Positions 1 through 9,076 are shown, numbered from the stretch's first letter. The stretch: DNA of 44,870 bases from Gilliamella apis (GCF_002142155.1 NZ_NASD01000022.1:1-44870); one strand, 5' to 3'. Program-made: numbers and translations. The notes: generated by a model from the letters alone, not told the origin.

Positions 1-121
1 ATTTTTACAAAAAAAGATAGTTTCAAAATTTAATACATATCTATTTTCAATATTTAATTCTAACATCTATTTTTTATTCAGTAGCTTTCTGAGCGACAAA
101 ATTTATAAATTTTGCTTCATA

Positions 122-1570
122 TTGCAAAAAAGGGGGGAAAATAAGCGAAAATTTTCAATTGCATTATTTATCTTACTATTACTAAACTTATTAATGATAG
201 AAGAGGTATTTGCTTTAACTTCCCAAACTGCGAATGTGGTACATGGTAGTAGCCCTTATATTAGTTTTGACGGAGGATATACAGCTACGGATTCCGTCTT
301 ACCATTAATATCAATAACATTACCAGAAAATAAGGTAATAAATTCTGTAGAGGATAGATCAACACCTTCAAATCCAATATTTATAAATAAAGTATCTCCA
401 ATATTCAGCGATATTAATACTTATTTGCCCCATGATAAATACCCATCAGTGGGGTTGTCTAATATAATATTAACTAATGATTTTTGGGCTGATAATGATG
501 GAGATGAATTAAGTTTTATTACCGGAAATTTCAATGTGAAATGGCAAAATTCATTAGGTGAGGATGTAACTGAGTTTATCAAATCAAATCCAAATAGTGA
601 TTTAGACGCTTGTAAATCTCCTTATAAATTAACAATTACTGTAGATGACGGAATTTTGGTTAGCAATTATGGTATTCCAAAACAAGGTAATTTTAATGGA
701 GGTAGCCATAGTTATTATATTTCTACAAATTCACCGAAAGCATGTTATGCAAAACCAAGTATTTTAAATGGTACAGGAGTTTTTTTAGGTCCTCCTGAAC
801 AATGGGATGCAAATAAAGGTTTTAAACGTCAAAATATTGCAATTCCTGATAGCAATTTTCCGACTACTGGTTCACATGGTTTAGATTTTGAACTATTACT
901 TGAGGGAGTAACTTCTCAACAAGTGATATTAGTTAATGGTACAACTATTTCGCCGATATTAGGAAATGGTGTTTCTATATTATTAACACCTAAAAGTAAT
1001 AATGTTCTAAATATTAAATTACTTGGCCCTAATCATAAATCAGCATCTAAAATATTTTCACCATCATTATTTAAAATTTATGCTGATAATGCAAAAAAAC
1101 AGCTATTGTATAGTTTTAATCTATCTCGTTGGTATATAGCTAATCCTGAAGGAGCAAGAGAAAAAGGGGAAGTCAATACAACCTTTGAGACTGCTAAAAT
1201 TTATTGTCAGCAGTTAGGCGCCTATCGATTACCTAGTGTTCGAGATTATAGCAATGGTAATAGTGTAGACTGGCATGAAGGGATACCTAACTTTAATCAT
1301 TTTGAATATCAACGCCGCATTAGTTATAAAAACACTCAATCACAATGGGTTGGTGGCATTTTTAACGAATGGGGGATGACTTATACTAATGAAGGTGAAT
1401 ATATAGATAGTGATTGGCTTTATTGGCATGGCTATTGGAGTAGTGATGTATATGTTGATGGAAATCCATATTATGTAGATCCAAGTGTTTTAGGTGGAGG
1501 TAGTGGTATTGTTCATGCCTATCCTGCTACTTATCCAAATATCAGAGTTGCATGTGTAAATGCATATTAG
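122..1570 (+). CDS. Secreted DUF823-type adhesin (paralog 1)
   Basis: Predicted exported protein of 482 residues. A basic N-terminus (KRKFS, residues 8-12) is followed by a hydrophobic stretch and a likely signal-peptidase site after VFA (about residue 31). The body matches the second adhesin at 41476 block by block: SSPYISFDGG, DNDGDE, CKSPYKLTI, CYAKPS, FPTTG, then a C-terminal module with a Trp-rich stretch, RLPSVRDY and FNEWG. Four cysteines line up between the two. The C-terminal module resembles the DUF823 domain of Salmonella RatA/SinH-type adhesins, which has a C-type-lectin-like fold; this is from memory of the family. No inverse-autotransporter barrel or Ig repeats are present, so surface attachment is unexplained. 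The start is weak: the frame opens with TTG at 122, there is no clear Shine-Dalgarno, and an A6G6 run lies at the start. No ATG exists in bases 1-121. The gene may begin outside the window or be phase-variable. Confidence 0.6.
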   Translation: MQKRGENKRKFSIALFILLLLNLLMIEEVFALTSQTANVVHGSSPYISFDGGYTATDSVLPLISITLPENKVINSVEDRSTPSNPIFINKVSPIFSDINTYLPHDKYPSVGLSNIILTNDFWADNDGDELSFITGNFNVKWQNSLGEDVTEFIKSNPNSDLDACKSPYKLTITVDDGILVSNYGIPKQGNFNGGSHSYYISTNSPKACYAKPSILNGTGVFLGPPEQWDANKGFKRQNIAIPDSNFPTTGSHGLDFELLLEGVTSQQVILVNGTTISPILGNGVSILLTPKSNNVLNIKLLGPNHKSASKIFSPSLFKIYADNAKKQLLYSFNLSRWYIANPEGAREKGEVNTTFETAKIYCQQLGAYRLPSVRDYSNGNSVDWHEGIPNFNHFEYQRRISYKNTQSQWVGGIFNEWGMTYTNEGEYIDSDWLYWHGYWSSDVYVDGNPYYVDPSVLGGGSGIVHAYPATYPNIRVACVNAY

Positions 1571-1585
1571 TATATCAATTAGTAA

Positions 1586-1668
1586 GCTTGTAGTGCGTAG
1601 CACACCAAGCATTGAATTTAGTAACAAATGTATTACGAACCTTATTGTGCATAGCACGGTAAGGTTCG
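1586..1668. repeat. Twin stem-loops sharing a GTGC-NTA-GCAC core
   Basis: Two imperfect inverted repeats lie just after the adhesin stop. The first (1586-1610) pairs GCTTG with CAAGC around GTGC/GCAC, with a 2-nt internal mismatch. The second (1636-1668) has arms CGAACCTTA/TAAGGTTCG plus inner pairs to GTGC/GCAC, about 15 bp including two G-U pairs. Both end in the same apical sequence, GTGC-(G/A)TA-GCAC. Neither has a T-run after it, so they are not clear intrinsic terminators. They could be a REP-like element, or mark a recombination site at the 3' end of the adhesin. Confidence 0.5.
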
Positions 1669-1711
1669 CCATGTCATCTACTTAAAAAATATACAGTTAA
1701 AATAATTAGTA

Positions 1712-2266
1712 ATGAATATTGAAGATAAAATTAAATTAACAGAACAATCTTTAGCAATATACTTTATCAAGGATAGTGGGATATTTTGTCGAATGTATAA
1801 TGAGTCAGCGTATATAGTGACCCATTTACTAAAGCATAAACTAAAATTGCAAGTCAAACAAATTAAAAAAATGAATAACCAATTTATTATAAGTTGTGGG
1901 CTTCCAATAGATAGCGTTTTAAGCCGTTTTCCTGATGTAAAACAGACTGACTGGGGATATATTTTATCTAAAAAGTTTGATATGAGTTGTTATCAGGACT
2001 GGCGTTTATATCAAATTCATCAGGCTAAAGCTAAAATGGTAAAAGATAGCCAATACTCTCAATATGAGAACATATATAATAATCAAAAAATCAATGGGAT
2101 AGAGTTATTAAGTGAAAACTTTAGATTAACAGCGGAACAAGTAGTATATTTATTAAAGCGAAAAGAGGGTAAGTATCCAACCAACTTTGATCATAACTTT
2201 TTATCGGAGCTAGCATTAAATATTAGATCATTTTCTCAAAAACATTTATCGGGTAAAACTAAATAG
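1712..2266 (+). CDS. Hypothetical protein, possible MutS domain-I-like fold
   Basis: A 184-residue, lysine-rich cytoplasmic protein without signal peptide or membrane segments. I do not recognise the family with certainty. The first 90 residues follow the order of the MutS mismatch-binding domain I: a short helix, then GIFCRMYNESA (compare GDFYELFYDDA in MutS), a helix, and a strand ending CGLPIDSVLSRF (compare GIPYHAVENYL). The ATPase and clamp domains of MutS are absent. The ATG at 1712 has no strong Shine-Dalgarno. It follows the adhesin and its stem-loops by 141 bases and precedes proC by 71. Stand-alone MutS-like proteins have been reported as accessories of diversity-generating retroelements, but no reverse transcriptase lies in this window. 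The function remains unknown. Confidence 0.5.
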   Translation: MNIEDKIKLTEQSLAIYFIKDSGIFCRMYNESAYIVTHLLKHKLKLQVKQIKKMNNQFIISCGLPIDSVLSRFPDVKQTDWGYILSKKFDMSCYQDWRLYQIHQAKAKMVKDSQYSQYENIYNNQKINGIELLSENFRLTAEQVVYLLKRKEGKYPTNFDHNFLSELALNIRSFSQKHLSGKTK

Positions 2267-2272
2267 CAAACT

Positions 2273-2302
2273 TTGAGTATTTATTGAAAAATGTACTATA
2301 AT
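2273..2302 (+). promoter_or_regulatory. Candidate sigma-70 promoter of proC
   Basis: TTGAGT (2273-2278) and a consensus TATAAT (2297-2302) are separated by 18 bases, ending about 35 bases before the proC ATG. A Shine-Dalgarno GAGGTG follows at about 2325. Confidence 0.5.
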
Positions 2303-2337
2303 TATCCAACTGACTTTTTTGATAGAGGTGTAAATAA

Positions 2338-3147
2338 ATGGAACAGCGCATAGGTTTTATCGGTATAGGTAACATGGGGAATGCTATTTTACAAGGTATT
2401 TTGGTAAGTAATATTGTACCTGGCTCGCAAATTTATGTTTATGACCCTCACCTTGAAAAAGGCCAAGCTTTAAATCAGTCTTACTCAATTAATAATTTGG
2501 CTTCGGCAAGGGATGTGGCACGAGAATCGGATATTGTCTTTGTTGCCGTCAAACCTAACATTATTGCTGATGTATTAAGTGATATTCAAAAAGAATTAAA
2601 AAAGAATACTATTGTTATCTCCATTGCAGCTGGTGTAACAATTAAAACTATAGCGAAATGTGTTGGTTATGAGCAAAAAATAGTGAGGGTAATGCCAAAT
2701 ACTCCAGCATTAGTCAATGCCGCTATGTGTTCAATAACACCTAATACAGAAGTTACTGATGAAGAATTAGCTATTGTGCAGAAATTATTAAATTGTATCG
2801 GTGAAACAGAAGTCGTACCTGAATATTTAATTGATGCCGTAGTAGGAGCAAGTGGTTCCTCTCCCGCTTTTGTGTTTATGTTTATTGAAGCGCTTGCTGA
2901 TGGAGCAGTTAAAGGTGGTTTATCTAGAAAACAAGCGTATAAATTTGCCGCACAGGCAGTATTGGGATCGGCAAAATTACTACTTGAAACAGGTAAGCAT
3001 CCTGGCGAGTTAAAAGATATGGTTTGTTCACCTGCTGGTACGACAATTGAAGGTGTACAAATGTTAGAGGCAAAAGGATTTAGGGCTGCCATCATTGAGG
3101 CTGTAGATGCTGCTATTAAAAAATCTAAAGAATTAGCAGAAAAATAA
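2338..3147 (+). CDS. proC: Pyrroline-5-carboxylate reductase
   Basis: Catalyses the last step of proline synthesis, the NAD(P)H-dependent reduction of 1-pyrroline-5-carboxylate to L-proline, in the cytoplasm. The 269-residue length equals that of E. coli ProC. The N-terminal Rossmann motif GIGNMG is at residues 8-13. The signature region near the C-terminus includes DMVCSPAGTTIEG, and VMPNTPA follows the dinucleotide domain. The ATG at 2338 is preceded by GAGGTG at good spacing and a TATAAT promoter. It is transcribed alone; the next gene is 294 bases away. Confidence 0.95.
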   Translation: MEQRIGFIGIGNMGNAILQGILVSNIVPGSQIYVYDPHLEKGQALNQSYSINNLASARDVARESDIVFVAVKPNIIADVLSDIQKELKKNTIVISIAAGVTIKTIAKCVGYEQKIVRVMPNTPALVNAAMCSITPNTEVTDEELAIVQKLLNCIGETEVVPEYLIDAVVGASGSSPAFVFMFIEALADGAVKGGLSRKQAYKFAAQAVLGSAKLLLETGKHPGELKDMVCSPAGTTIEGVQMLEAKGFRAAIIEAVDAAIKKSKELAEK

Positions 3148-3215
3148 AAAATTAATATGTTTAATAACAATTGGTTACTAATCATGTTAGGAAAATTTAC
3201 AAATTAAAAAAAACA

Positions 3216-3441
3216 TTGCTTGTATTGTTCATCTTTTTATGAGTTAATAGTCGCCAGCATATTACATGCAGATTTATTTTGTAACATTTAGATTTATGCA
3301 GTTTGTAGTTTACTTTAATCACGTTTGTATTAGTTTTCTTCAGTCTTGTCTTCTCTTTGTTAATAAGTAGTCTAGGTTTTATGTTTTCAAGTATTGCCTT
3401 TTATGGTAGAGATTAATTTATTTATTTATAGGAAGATTATT
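3216..3441 (+). promoter_or_regulatory. Promoter and long 5' leader of the cold-shock gene
   Basis: Two promoter readings are possible: TTGCTT (3216) with TATGAG (3238), or TTGTAT (3220) with TTAATA (3244). Either gives an untranslated leader of nearly 200 nt before the ATG at 3442. Long leaders of this kind are usual for cspA-family mRNAs, where they control translation by temperature. I see no exact match to the E. coli cold box. The exact start site is inferred. Confidence 0.35.
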
Positions 3442-3651
3442 ATGTCTAAAAAAACTGGTCAAGTTAAATGGTTCAATGAAAGTAAAGGTTTTGGTTTTAT
3501 TTCTCCTTCAGACGGAAGTAAAGATGTGTTTGTTCACTTCTCTGCGATTTCTGGTGATGGTTTTAAAACTCTAGGCGAAGGTCAACAAGTAGAATTTTCT
3601 ATCCAAGATAGTGCTCGTGGTCCAGCTGCTGCTGATGTTACAATCATCTAA
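3442..3651 (+). CDS. cspE: Cold-shock protein, CspA family
   Basis: A 69-residue single cold-shock domain that binds single-stranded nucleic acid and melts RNA structure. RNP1 (KGFGFI, residues 15-20) and RNP2 (DVFVHF, residues 28-33) are intact. The ending [10 protein letters not shown] is typical of CspE/CspC-like members. A longer in-frame start at 3394 exists, but the extra 16 residues do not resemble the family. The ATG at 3442 has AGGAAG before it and gives the standard length, so it is preferred. Paralog identity (cspE rather than cspA or cspC) is a best guess. Confidence 0.9.
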   Translation: MSKKTGQVKWFNESKGFGFISPSDGSKDVFVHFSAISGDGFKTLGEGQQVEFSIQDSARGPAAADVTII

Positions 3652-3661
3652 CTGATTGTTT

Positions 3662-3693
3662 AATCTTGCCAGTAATTTTTTACTGGTAAGATT
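3662..3693 (+). terminator. Stem-loop terminator after the cold-shock gene
   Basis: A 14-bp stem (3662-3675 with 3680-3693, one G-U pair) closes a TTTT loop, 10 bases after the stop codon. The downstream sequence is pyrimidine-rich and not a pure T-run. Confidence 0.65.
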
Positions 3694-3794
3694 CTCTTCT
3701 ATTATAGAACTTACCTTATTCCATTCTTCATTCTTATATTATCCCAATAACATCAATAAAATTTTAATTTCATAAAATTAGTAATTTAGAAATA

Positions 3795-4066
3795 AAGATT
3801 CAAAAAAATAAGTCCTATTTTAACTTTATTTGGTTTATCTTCGGTCTGTATGGCTGAATTAATTGAAAATTGTAAAACTTATTTTGATAAAGTGGATAGT
3901 ATCTGATGATGAACTTAATTAACGACAAACGGCTTTGATTGAGCAAAATTTAGAATTATCCAAATAACTGTTTTCGGCGATTCCAGCTGAAAAACAAGGG
4001 GAAGGTTATAATCAGACAAAAGAAACATTACAACCATTTGAAGCTATGTTATCTAGTAAAAAATAA
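3795..4066 (+). pseudogene. Decayed small secreted protein gene
   Basis: Read across frames, this stretch gives a signal-peptide-like start (KKISPILTLFGLSSVCMAE), then ENCKTYFDKVDS. After a shift near 3900 it continues with RQTALIEQNLEL and ends with QTKETLQPFEAMLSSKK before a stop at 4064-4066. In-frame stops and at least one frameshift interrupt it, and the start codon appears lost. The layout (signal peptide, Cys-x-x-Tyr/Phe near the mature N-terminus, about 90 residues) is like the small periplasmic DUF5339 family; that link is tentative. Confidence 0.45.
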
Positions 4067-4077
4067 AAAATTTAAAA

Positions 4078-4560
4078 TCATTTATTACGATAACGAAATT
4101 CCCACGGCGCTATAGGATGTTTATCTTTCCATAGTCCTTTTTTATTTTGTTTAGCTTTTGACTCAAGTTTCAACATATCTTTATTTTTTACGACGCCTTT
4201 ATAGCGATAAGCCCATGCAAAACCATTTTCTACCATTTTTGCATTAATATTGATTTTTGCTAGGTATATGGTTCCCAGTGTACGCTGATAGATATCTTTA
4301 TTGCTTTCTTGAACAAAAACATTTTTTCCGGCAATTAATGAAGCTAAATATTTTCTTGACGCATTACCATATGCTTGACGGCTTTCTGGTGCATCAATAT
4401 CAAGCAAACGAACGCGTATTTTTTGTTTTTTTAGCGTGAGTATATCTACAGTATCACCATCAATAACTTTAACCACTTTACCGTTAAAATCAGCTTGAAC
4501 TTGACTAATTACAATTAAGGATAATACAAGTGAGAGTAAAAATTTTCGAAAAAAGTACAT
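4078..4560 (-). CDS. Secreted thermonuclease (SNase-like)
   Basis: A 160-residue calcium-dependent nuclease of the staphylococcal nuclease (OB-fold) family, expected to cleave DNA and RNA in the periplasm or outside. A signal peptide ends near VQA (residue 23). Family motifs are present: DGDTVD (34-39), RLLDIDAPE (51-59) and YQRTLG (91-96). These supply the equivalents of the catalytic Asp, Arg35, Glu43 and Arg87. The ending EFRYRNK is usual for short bacterial members. It stands alone, convergent with the decayed gene to its left. The Shine-Dalgarno before the ATG is weak. Confidence 0.88.
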   Translation of the reverse strand: MYFFRKFLLSLVLSLIVISQVQADFNGKVVKVIDGDTVDILTLKKQKIRVRLLDIDAPESRQAYGNASRKYLASLIAGKNVFVQESNKDIYQRTLGTIYLAKININAKMVENGFAWAYRYKGVVKNKDMLKLESKAKQNKKGLWKDKHPIAPWEFRYRNK

Positions 4561-4653
4561 TATAGGCCAGCTTTAGAATAGCAAATAAAAAAATACTCCC
4601 TGCTAATATTCAGTTAATCACTGACACTAAACAAGGAGTTATATTTTCAGGAA

Positions 4654-5175
4654 TTAAAATTCAGAAGTATCTTTAAATAAACCTACTTTAAGATCAGTTG
4701 CTTCGTAAATTAATTTACCATCAACATAAACTTCACCATCACCGATACCCATAATTAATTTACGGTTAATAACGCGTTTAAAATTAATTTTATAAGTAAC
4801 TTTTTTATTATGAGGTAATATTTGGCCTTTTAATTTTAATTCACCAACACCAAGTGCCCGACCTTTACCTTTACCACCAATCCAGCCTAAATAAAATCCG
4901 ACTAATTGCCATAATGCATCAAGCCCAAGACAACCAGGCATTACTGGATCATTTTTGAAATGACATTTAAAAAACCATAAATCAGGATTAATATCTAATT
5001 CAGCTTCAACATAGCCTTTACCAAAACTACCACCGTCTTCGTTCATTTCGATAACACGATCCATCATTAGCATTAAATCAGAAGGTAATGGCGGTCCATC
5101 ATGGCCAAATAATTCACTATTGCCTGATTTAATCAAATCTGCTTTATCATACGAAGATTTACGTTCAAATGTCAT
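4654..5175 (-). CDS. fabA: 3-hydroxydecanoyl-ACP dehydratase/isomerase
   Basis: FabA dehydrates 3-hydroxydecanoyl-ACP and isomerises trans-2 to cis-3-decenoyl-ACP, the branch point to unsaturated fatty acids in type II synthesis. The hot-dog fold signature [17 protein letters not shown] holds active-site His72 and Asp86 in the 173-residue protein. A longer in-frame start exists at 5214. The ATG at 5175 is chosen because it matches E. coli FabA end to end and has AAGG upstream. It lies downstream of lonH on the same strand with a 137-base gap that probably holds its own promoter, the same arrangement as E. coli ycbZ-fabA. Confidence 0.96.
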   Translation of the reverse strand: MTFERKSSYDKADLIKSGNSELFGHDGPPLPSDLMLMMDRVIEMNEDGGSFGKGYVEAELDINPDLWFFKCHFKNDPVMPGCLGLDALWQLVGFYLGWIGGKGKGRALGVGELKLKGQILPHNKKVTYKINFKRVINRKLIMGIGDGEVYVDGKLIYEATDLKVGLFKDTSEF

Positions 5176-5312
5176 AAAAAAACCTTTTATTTTGTTGTCA
5201 TTACATGATTGCATATAAAATAATTATTAAATATAAAACAAATAATTATTATAATCTGTAAAATTTTACATTAATATTTGATTGATTCCATCAATGGAAT
5301 TTGGGTTTCAGT

Positions 5313-7088
5313 TTATTGTGTATTGTTACTTTTTGCAATTTTTTTCCAGCGACTGAGCCAACCATCGTGTTTTCTATCTTGAACTAACATTGATTGCATA
5401 CGCGCATGGATCAATTTATAAAGACTAATTTTGTTTTCATCCTTAAAAGGAATACCGGTTAATAAATAGAGTGCCTCAGCGACATGTTCTACAGCCCAAA
5501 TTGAAAATTTATCATTGTTAATAGCCTCAATAACCTCATCACTTAAACTCAAATGACGTTGATTACTAGCAGGAATAATTACACCCTGTTGACCAGTTAA
5601 ACCTTGATGCTGACAAACAGCAAAAAAACCTTCGATTTTTTCATTTACGCCACCAATTGATTGAACATGACCAAATTGGTCAACCGATCCTGTGACCGCT
5701 AATTGTTGATCGATAGGTTGATTAGACAGTGCGCTAATAAGAGCGCAAAGACCGGCAAGAGAGGCGCTATCGCCATCAATTTCACTATATGATTGTTCAA
5801 AAACCAAAGATGTAGAAAATGGCAGTTGATGATTAATGGCAAACTCCGACATAACAAATGCTTGCATAATCATCATTCCTTTCGAATGAATATTACCTGC
5901 AAGATCGGTTTTACGTTCGATATCAATCAATTCACCGTCACCAAAATGAACTAAACAGCTTAAACGTGTTGGTTCGCCGATGGCTTTAGGATAGCCCGGG
6001 TACTCAATAACCGATAAGCCATTAATCTGGCCAACTACTTGCGATTTAGTATCAATCATGATTTGATTGGTAAAGAATTCATCATGGAATCGCTCGGTTA
6101 AATAATTTTCTCGCCATGTTTGCTGTTCTAAAGCTTTGCTGACTGCTAATGTATCAATATTCTCATTTTGTACAAAATAAGATGAATTTATTAATAATGA
6201 TTGAATCCACTCAATGCTGAGCGGTAGATAATACTGATCACCTGTATATCTTGTTGCATGCTTGTAAATTTTAGCAAAAGCTGTTTTTTCAATTTTTGGT
6301 AATGCTAGTTGGCGACTAATAAATTGTAAATAATTCATCCAATCATTGATTTGCCGAGATTCAGTTACTTTTAATTCACTTTCAAATTCAGCATAAATAG
6401 AAGATGAATAAAATTCAGGTTCAAATTCCTGTAATTCTGCTAAAGATAATCTATCACCAACTAAGATGATGCGTAGATCTAACGGCATGGCTGGAATCAA
6501 TAATGGTAATGGGTGCGAATCATCTGCTGAAAACCATTCAAAGGTTTGCGACATAACCATTTGTTTTAATTTAGTCCAAATAATTGGTTGAGCAAGCAGA
6601 GAACGTAAGCCTAAAATTAAAACGCCACCATTAGCTTGGTGAACTAATCCCGCTTGTAATTTAATTGGACTGTTTTCTGGTTGGCGAACACAACCAAAAA
6701 GTTTTTCAATGTCAACTACTGTTGCCGTTAAACAGTCATCTTGAACAGCAAAATTATCTTGTTTACTTTTCGCTTGCGTTAATGTGATTTTATTTTCACT
6801 AAAGTAATAACTATAACCTAGCGTTGTAGCAGTTAAACTTGGTTTAACGGATTGTTTAAGGAGATCGAAAAAAAGTTCGCTTTCAGAGGCTTTTAGTAAC
6901 ATAAAACGCGAACGATAATGTGTATTACTATTTTTACATAATAGTGACACGGCAGCGGCAACTCGAGGTTGCCATGATAGTACATTTGTTAATCCTTCAC
7001 TGAATAAATCGGTTTTAATATCGTTATTATTTAAAATGTAATTTATATCAGGTTGGACTTCTTGAGAGTTGAGTTGTTTGATTGCCAA
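5313..7088 (-). CDS. ycbZ: Lon-like protease (LonH/YcbZ)
   Basis: A 591-residue LonB-like protein of peptidase family S16. The C-terminal proteolytic domain carries the Ser-Lys dyad: Ser441 in GDSAS and Lys484 in GGVNEKIEGFF. The N-terminal part is an AAA-like (AAA_32) region with a Walker-B-like GGVLIL (154-159). I see no P-loop GxxGxGKS, so ATP hydrolysis is doubtful, as for E. coli YcbZ. The ORF begins with TTG at 7088; no better in-frame ATG is evident close by and the ribosome site is weak, so the exact start is uncertain. Its position before fabA is conserved in enteric bacteria. Confidence 0.88.
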   Translation of the reverse strand: MAIKQLNSQEVQPDINYILNNNDIKTDLFSEGLTNVLSWQPRVAAAVSLLCKNSNTHYRSRFMLLKASESELFFDLLKQSVKPSLTATTLGYSYYFSENKITLTQAKSKQDNFAVQDDCLTATVVDIEKLFGCVRQPENSPIKLQAGLVHQANGGVLILGLRSLLAQPIIWTKLKQMVMSQTFEWFSADDSHPLPLLIPAMPLDLRIILVGDRLSLAELQEFEPEFYSSSIYAEFESELKVTESRQINDWMNYLQFISRQLALPKIEKTAFAKIYKHATRYTGDQYYLPLSIEWIQSLLINSSYFVQNENIDTLAVSKALEQQTWRENYLTERFHDEFFTNQIMIDTKSQVVGQINGLSVIEYPGYPKAIGEPTRLSCLVHFGDGELIDIERKTDLAGNIHSKGMMIMQAFVMSEFAINHQLPFSTSLVFEQSYSEIDGDSASLAGLCALISALSNQPIDQQLAVTGSVDQFGHVQSIGGVNEKIEGFFAVCQHQGLTGQQGVIIPASNQRHLSLSDEVIEAINNDKFSIWAVEHVAEALYLLTGIPFKDENKISLYKLIHARMQSMLVQDRKHDGWLSRWKKIAKSNNTQ

Positions 7089-7278
7089 AGTATTGTCTTT
7101 TCTATTAGCTATATTATTAAATTAAATTATAACAAGTATCGATTATAACGCCAACAAATAACCCATCCCTTTGTGCTAACAAATAAAAAAATTACAGAAA
7201 GATTTTTAAAAATCAGTTAAACTGTAGGGCAAATTTAGTTTAGTTTTTCTTGATTACTACCACTAACAACAATTAAAT

Positions 7279-9051
7279 ATGCTCAAACTCAAAAATAATC
7301 ATATCAAAGACGACCAAACCTCGCAGATAGTCAGTTGGGGGCATTGGTTTACCCTATTTAATATTTTTGTTGTTATTGTCCTTGGTAGTCAATATTTGTT
7401 AATTGCTGACTGGCCTCGAACTTTTATGGGTCGTTTTTATGCAATCATTAGTGCTATAGGACATTTTAGTTTTCTCACTTTTATAGCCTATTTAATTTTA
7501 CTGTTTCCACTAAGCTTTTTTATTCACTCTTCTCGTTGGCAGCGAATCATTGCTACTGTCGTCGCTACAATAGGAATTAGTTTACTTCTGATTGATATTG
7601 AAGTGTTTTCTCATTTTAGAATGCACCTTAATCTATCTATATGGCAATTATTTACTTCGGACAAAACCTCTTTTTTAAATAGTGCTTTTATTCTTATCCC
7701 TTTTATTCTTTTAATTGAGATATTATTTGCCATTTGGAGTTGGAAAAAGTTACGTAGCTTAAGTAAACGGAAACGTTATGCTAGACCAGTTGTTATCGGT
7801 TTTATTCTTTGTTTTGTTTCATCACATTTAATTCATATTTGGGCTGATGCTAATTTCTATCGCCCAATAACTATGCAACGTTCAAGTTTACCGCTCTCTT
7901 ATCCATTAACTGCTCGTCACCTTTTGGAGCGTTATGGATTTATTGCCGAAAATGATTACCGAAATAGAACTATTCAGGAAGGTAATCCATTTGCAATTGC
8001 TATTGAATATCCATTGGATAGAATTAGTTTTGATGAAAAGCAAAATAAGAAGAATGTTTTAATAATCAATATTGATGGTTGGAATAATCAATTATTAGCG
8101 AACAATATGCCTTGGCTTAAGGAATTTGCTAATCAGAATATTAATTTTATTAATCATTATGCTGCCAGTAGTCAGGCTTATTTAAATAATTTCTCACTAT
8201 TTTATGGTTTAGATCCTAATTACTATAATAGTATCCTTGCTGGTCATAAGACGTCGGTTTTATTCGATACAGTAACCAAACAGCATTATAACCTCGGTTT
8301 ATTCTCTGCTGACGGTTTTTCTGAACCTCTTTATCGTTATGCATTATTGTCTAACTTCTCAATCCCTGATGGTAAAAAACAAAGCAATAAGCTTACTACT
8401 GATTATTGGATGGCATGGCATGACGAACAAAACAAACTTGAGAATCATGCGCCTTTATTTTCTGTCATACAATATTCTCTTGTTACTAAAAATAAAAAAA
8501 TACCAGTAATGGAATTAGAATCAGAGGCTAAAAAACTCGATCAATATTTAGAATCTTTGATTGCTTATTTAAAATTATCCAATGCATATGAGGACACGAT
8601 AATAATTATTACTGGTTCAAATGATCTAAAAATAGATGAAGCCAAAAAATTAGTATCGCATAATACTGAAAATAGCTTTAATCGTGAGGTATTGAAAGTG
8701 CCATTGATTATTTCATGGCCAGGTAGGGAAATAAAACAAATTAGTACTATTACCTCACAAACAGATATCTTAAGAACATTAATGCAAGATGCATTTAATG
8801 TTACCACTCCAGCGCAGCAGTACAGTCAGGGTCGAAATTTATTTAATCAGTCTAATCGGGAATGGATTTTAGCGGGTAGTGAAAATCAAATTGCTGCGCT
8901 TTATGATCATAATACTGTGGTTATTGATGCATTTGGGCGGTCTAAAATTTATGATTTAAACGGTAAACAATTGAAAGGCGAAAAAATTAGCTTACCAATC
9001 TTCTTACAAATTGTTACCGAAAATCGTCGCTTTATTGTTGTTGATAATTAA
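7279..9051 (+). CDS. yejM: Inner-membrane LPS-sensing protein LapC (YejM/PbgA)
   Basis: A 590-residue inner-membrane protein: five predicted transmembrane segments in about the first 190 residues (DUF3413), then a periplasmic sulfatase-fold domain that has lost most metal ligands. In E. coli it senses periplasmic LPS and controls LpxC degradation through LapB and FtsH. The start (SWGHWFTLFN, then FMGRFYA and FSHFRMHLN) and the domain order match the family, as does the length (E. coli 586). The ATG at 7279 is the only sensible start. It is divergent from lonH and transcribed alone; a perfect palindrome (GATTTTTAAAAATC, 7201-7214) lies in the shared upstream region. Confidence 0.92.
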   Translation: MLKLKNNHIKDDQTSQIVSWGHWFTLFNIFVVIVLGSQYLLIADWPRTFMGRFYAIISAIGHFSFLTFIAYLILLFPLSFFIHSSRWQRIIATVVATIGISLLLIDIEVFSHFRMHLNLSIWQLFTSDKTSFLNSAFILIPFILLIEILFAIWSWKKLRSLSKRKRYARPVVIGFILCFVSSHLIHIWADANFYRPITMQRSSLPLSYPLTARHLLERYGFIAENDYRNRTIQEGNPFAIAIEYPLDRISFDEKQNKKNVLIINIDGWNNQLLANNMPWLKEFANQNINFINHYAASSQAYLNNFSLFYGLDPNYYNSILAGHKTSVLFDTVTKQHYNLGLFSADGFSEPLYRYALLSNFSIPDGKKQSNKLTTDYWMAWHDEQNKLENHAPLFSVIQYSLVTKNKKIPVMELESEAKKLDQYLESLIAYLKLSNAYEDTIIIITGSNDLKIDEAKKLVSHNTENSFNREVLKVPLIISWPGREIKQISTITSQTDILRTLMQDAFNVTTPAQQYSQGRNLFNQSNREWILAGSENQIAALYDHNTVVIDAFGRSKIYDLNGKQLKGEKISLPIFLQIVTENRRFIVVDN

Positions 9052-9076
9052 TTGCTAAATTTGTAAGAGGTGATAT

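Noticed and set aside
2667-3185. 172-codon minus-strand frame over proC
   Set aside because: Shadow of proC codon bias, with no start signals and no recognisable domain.
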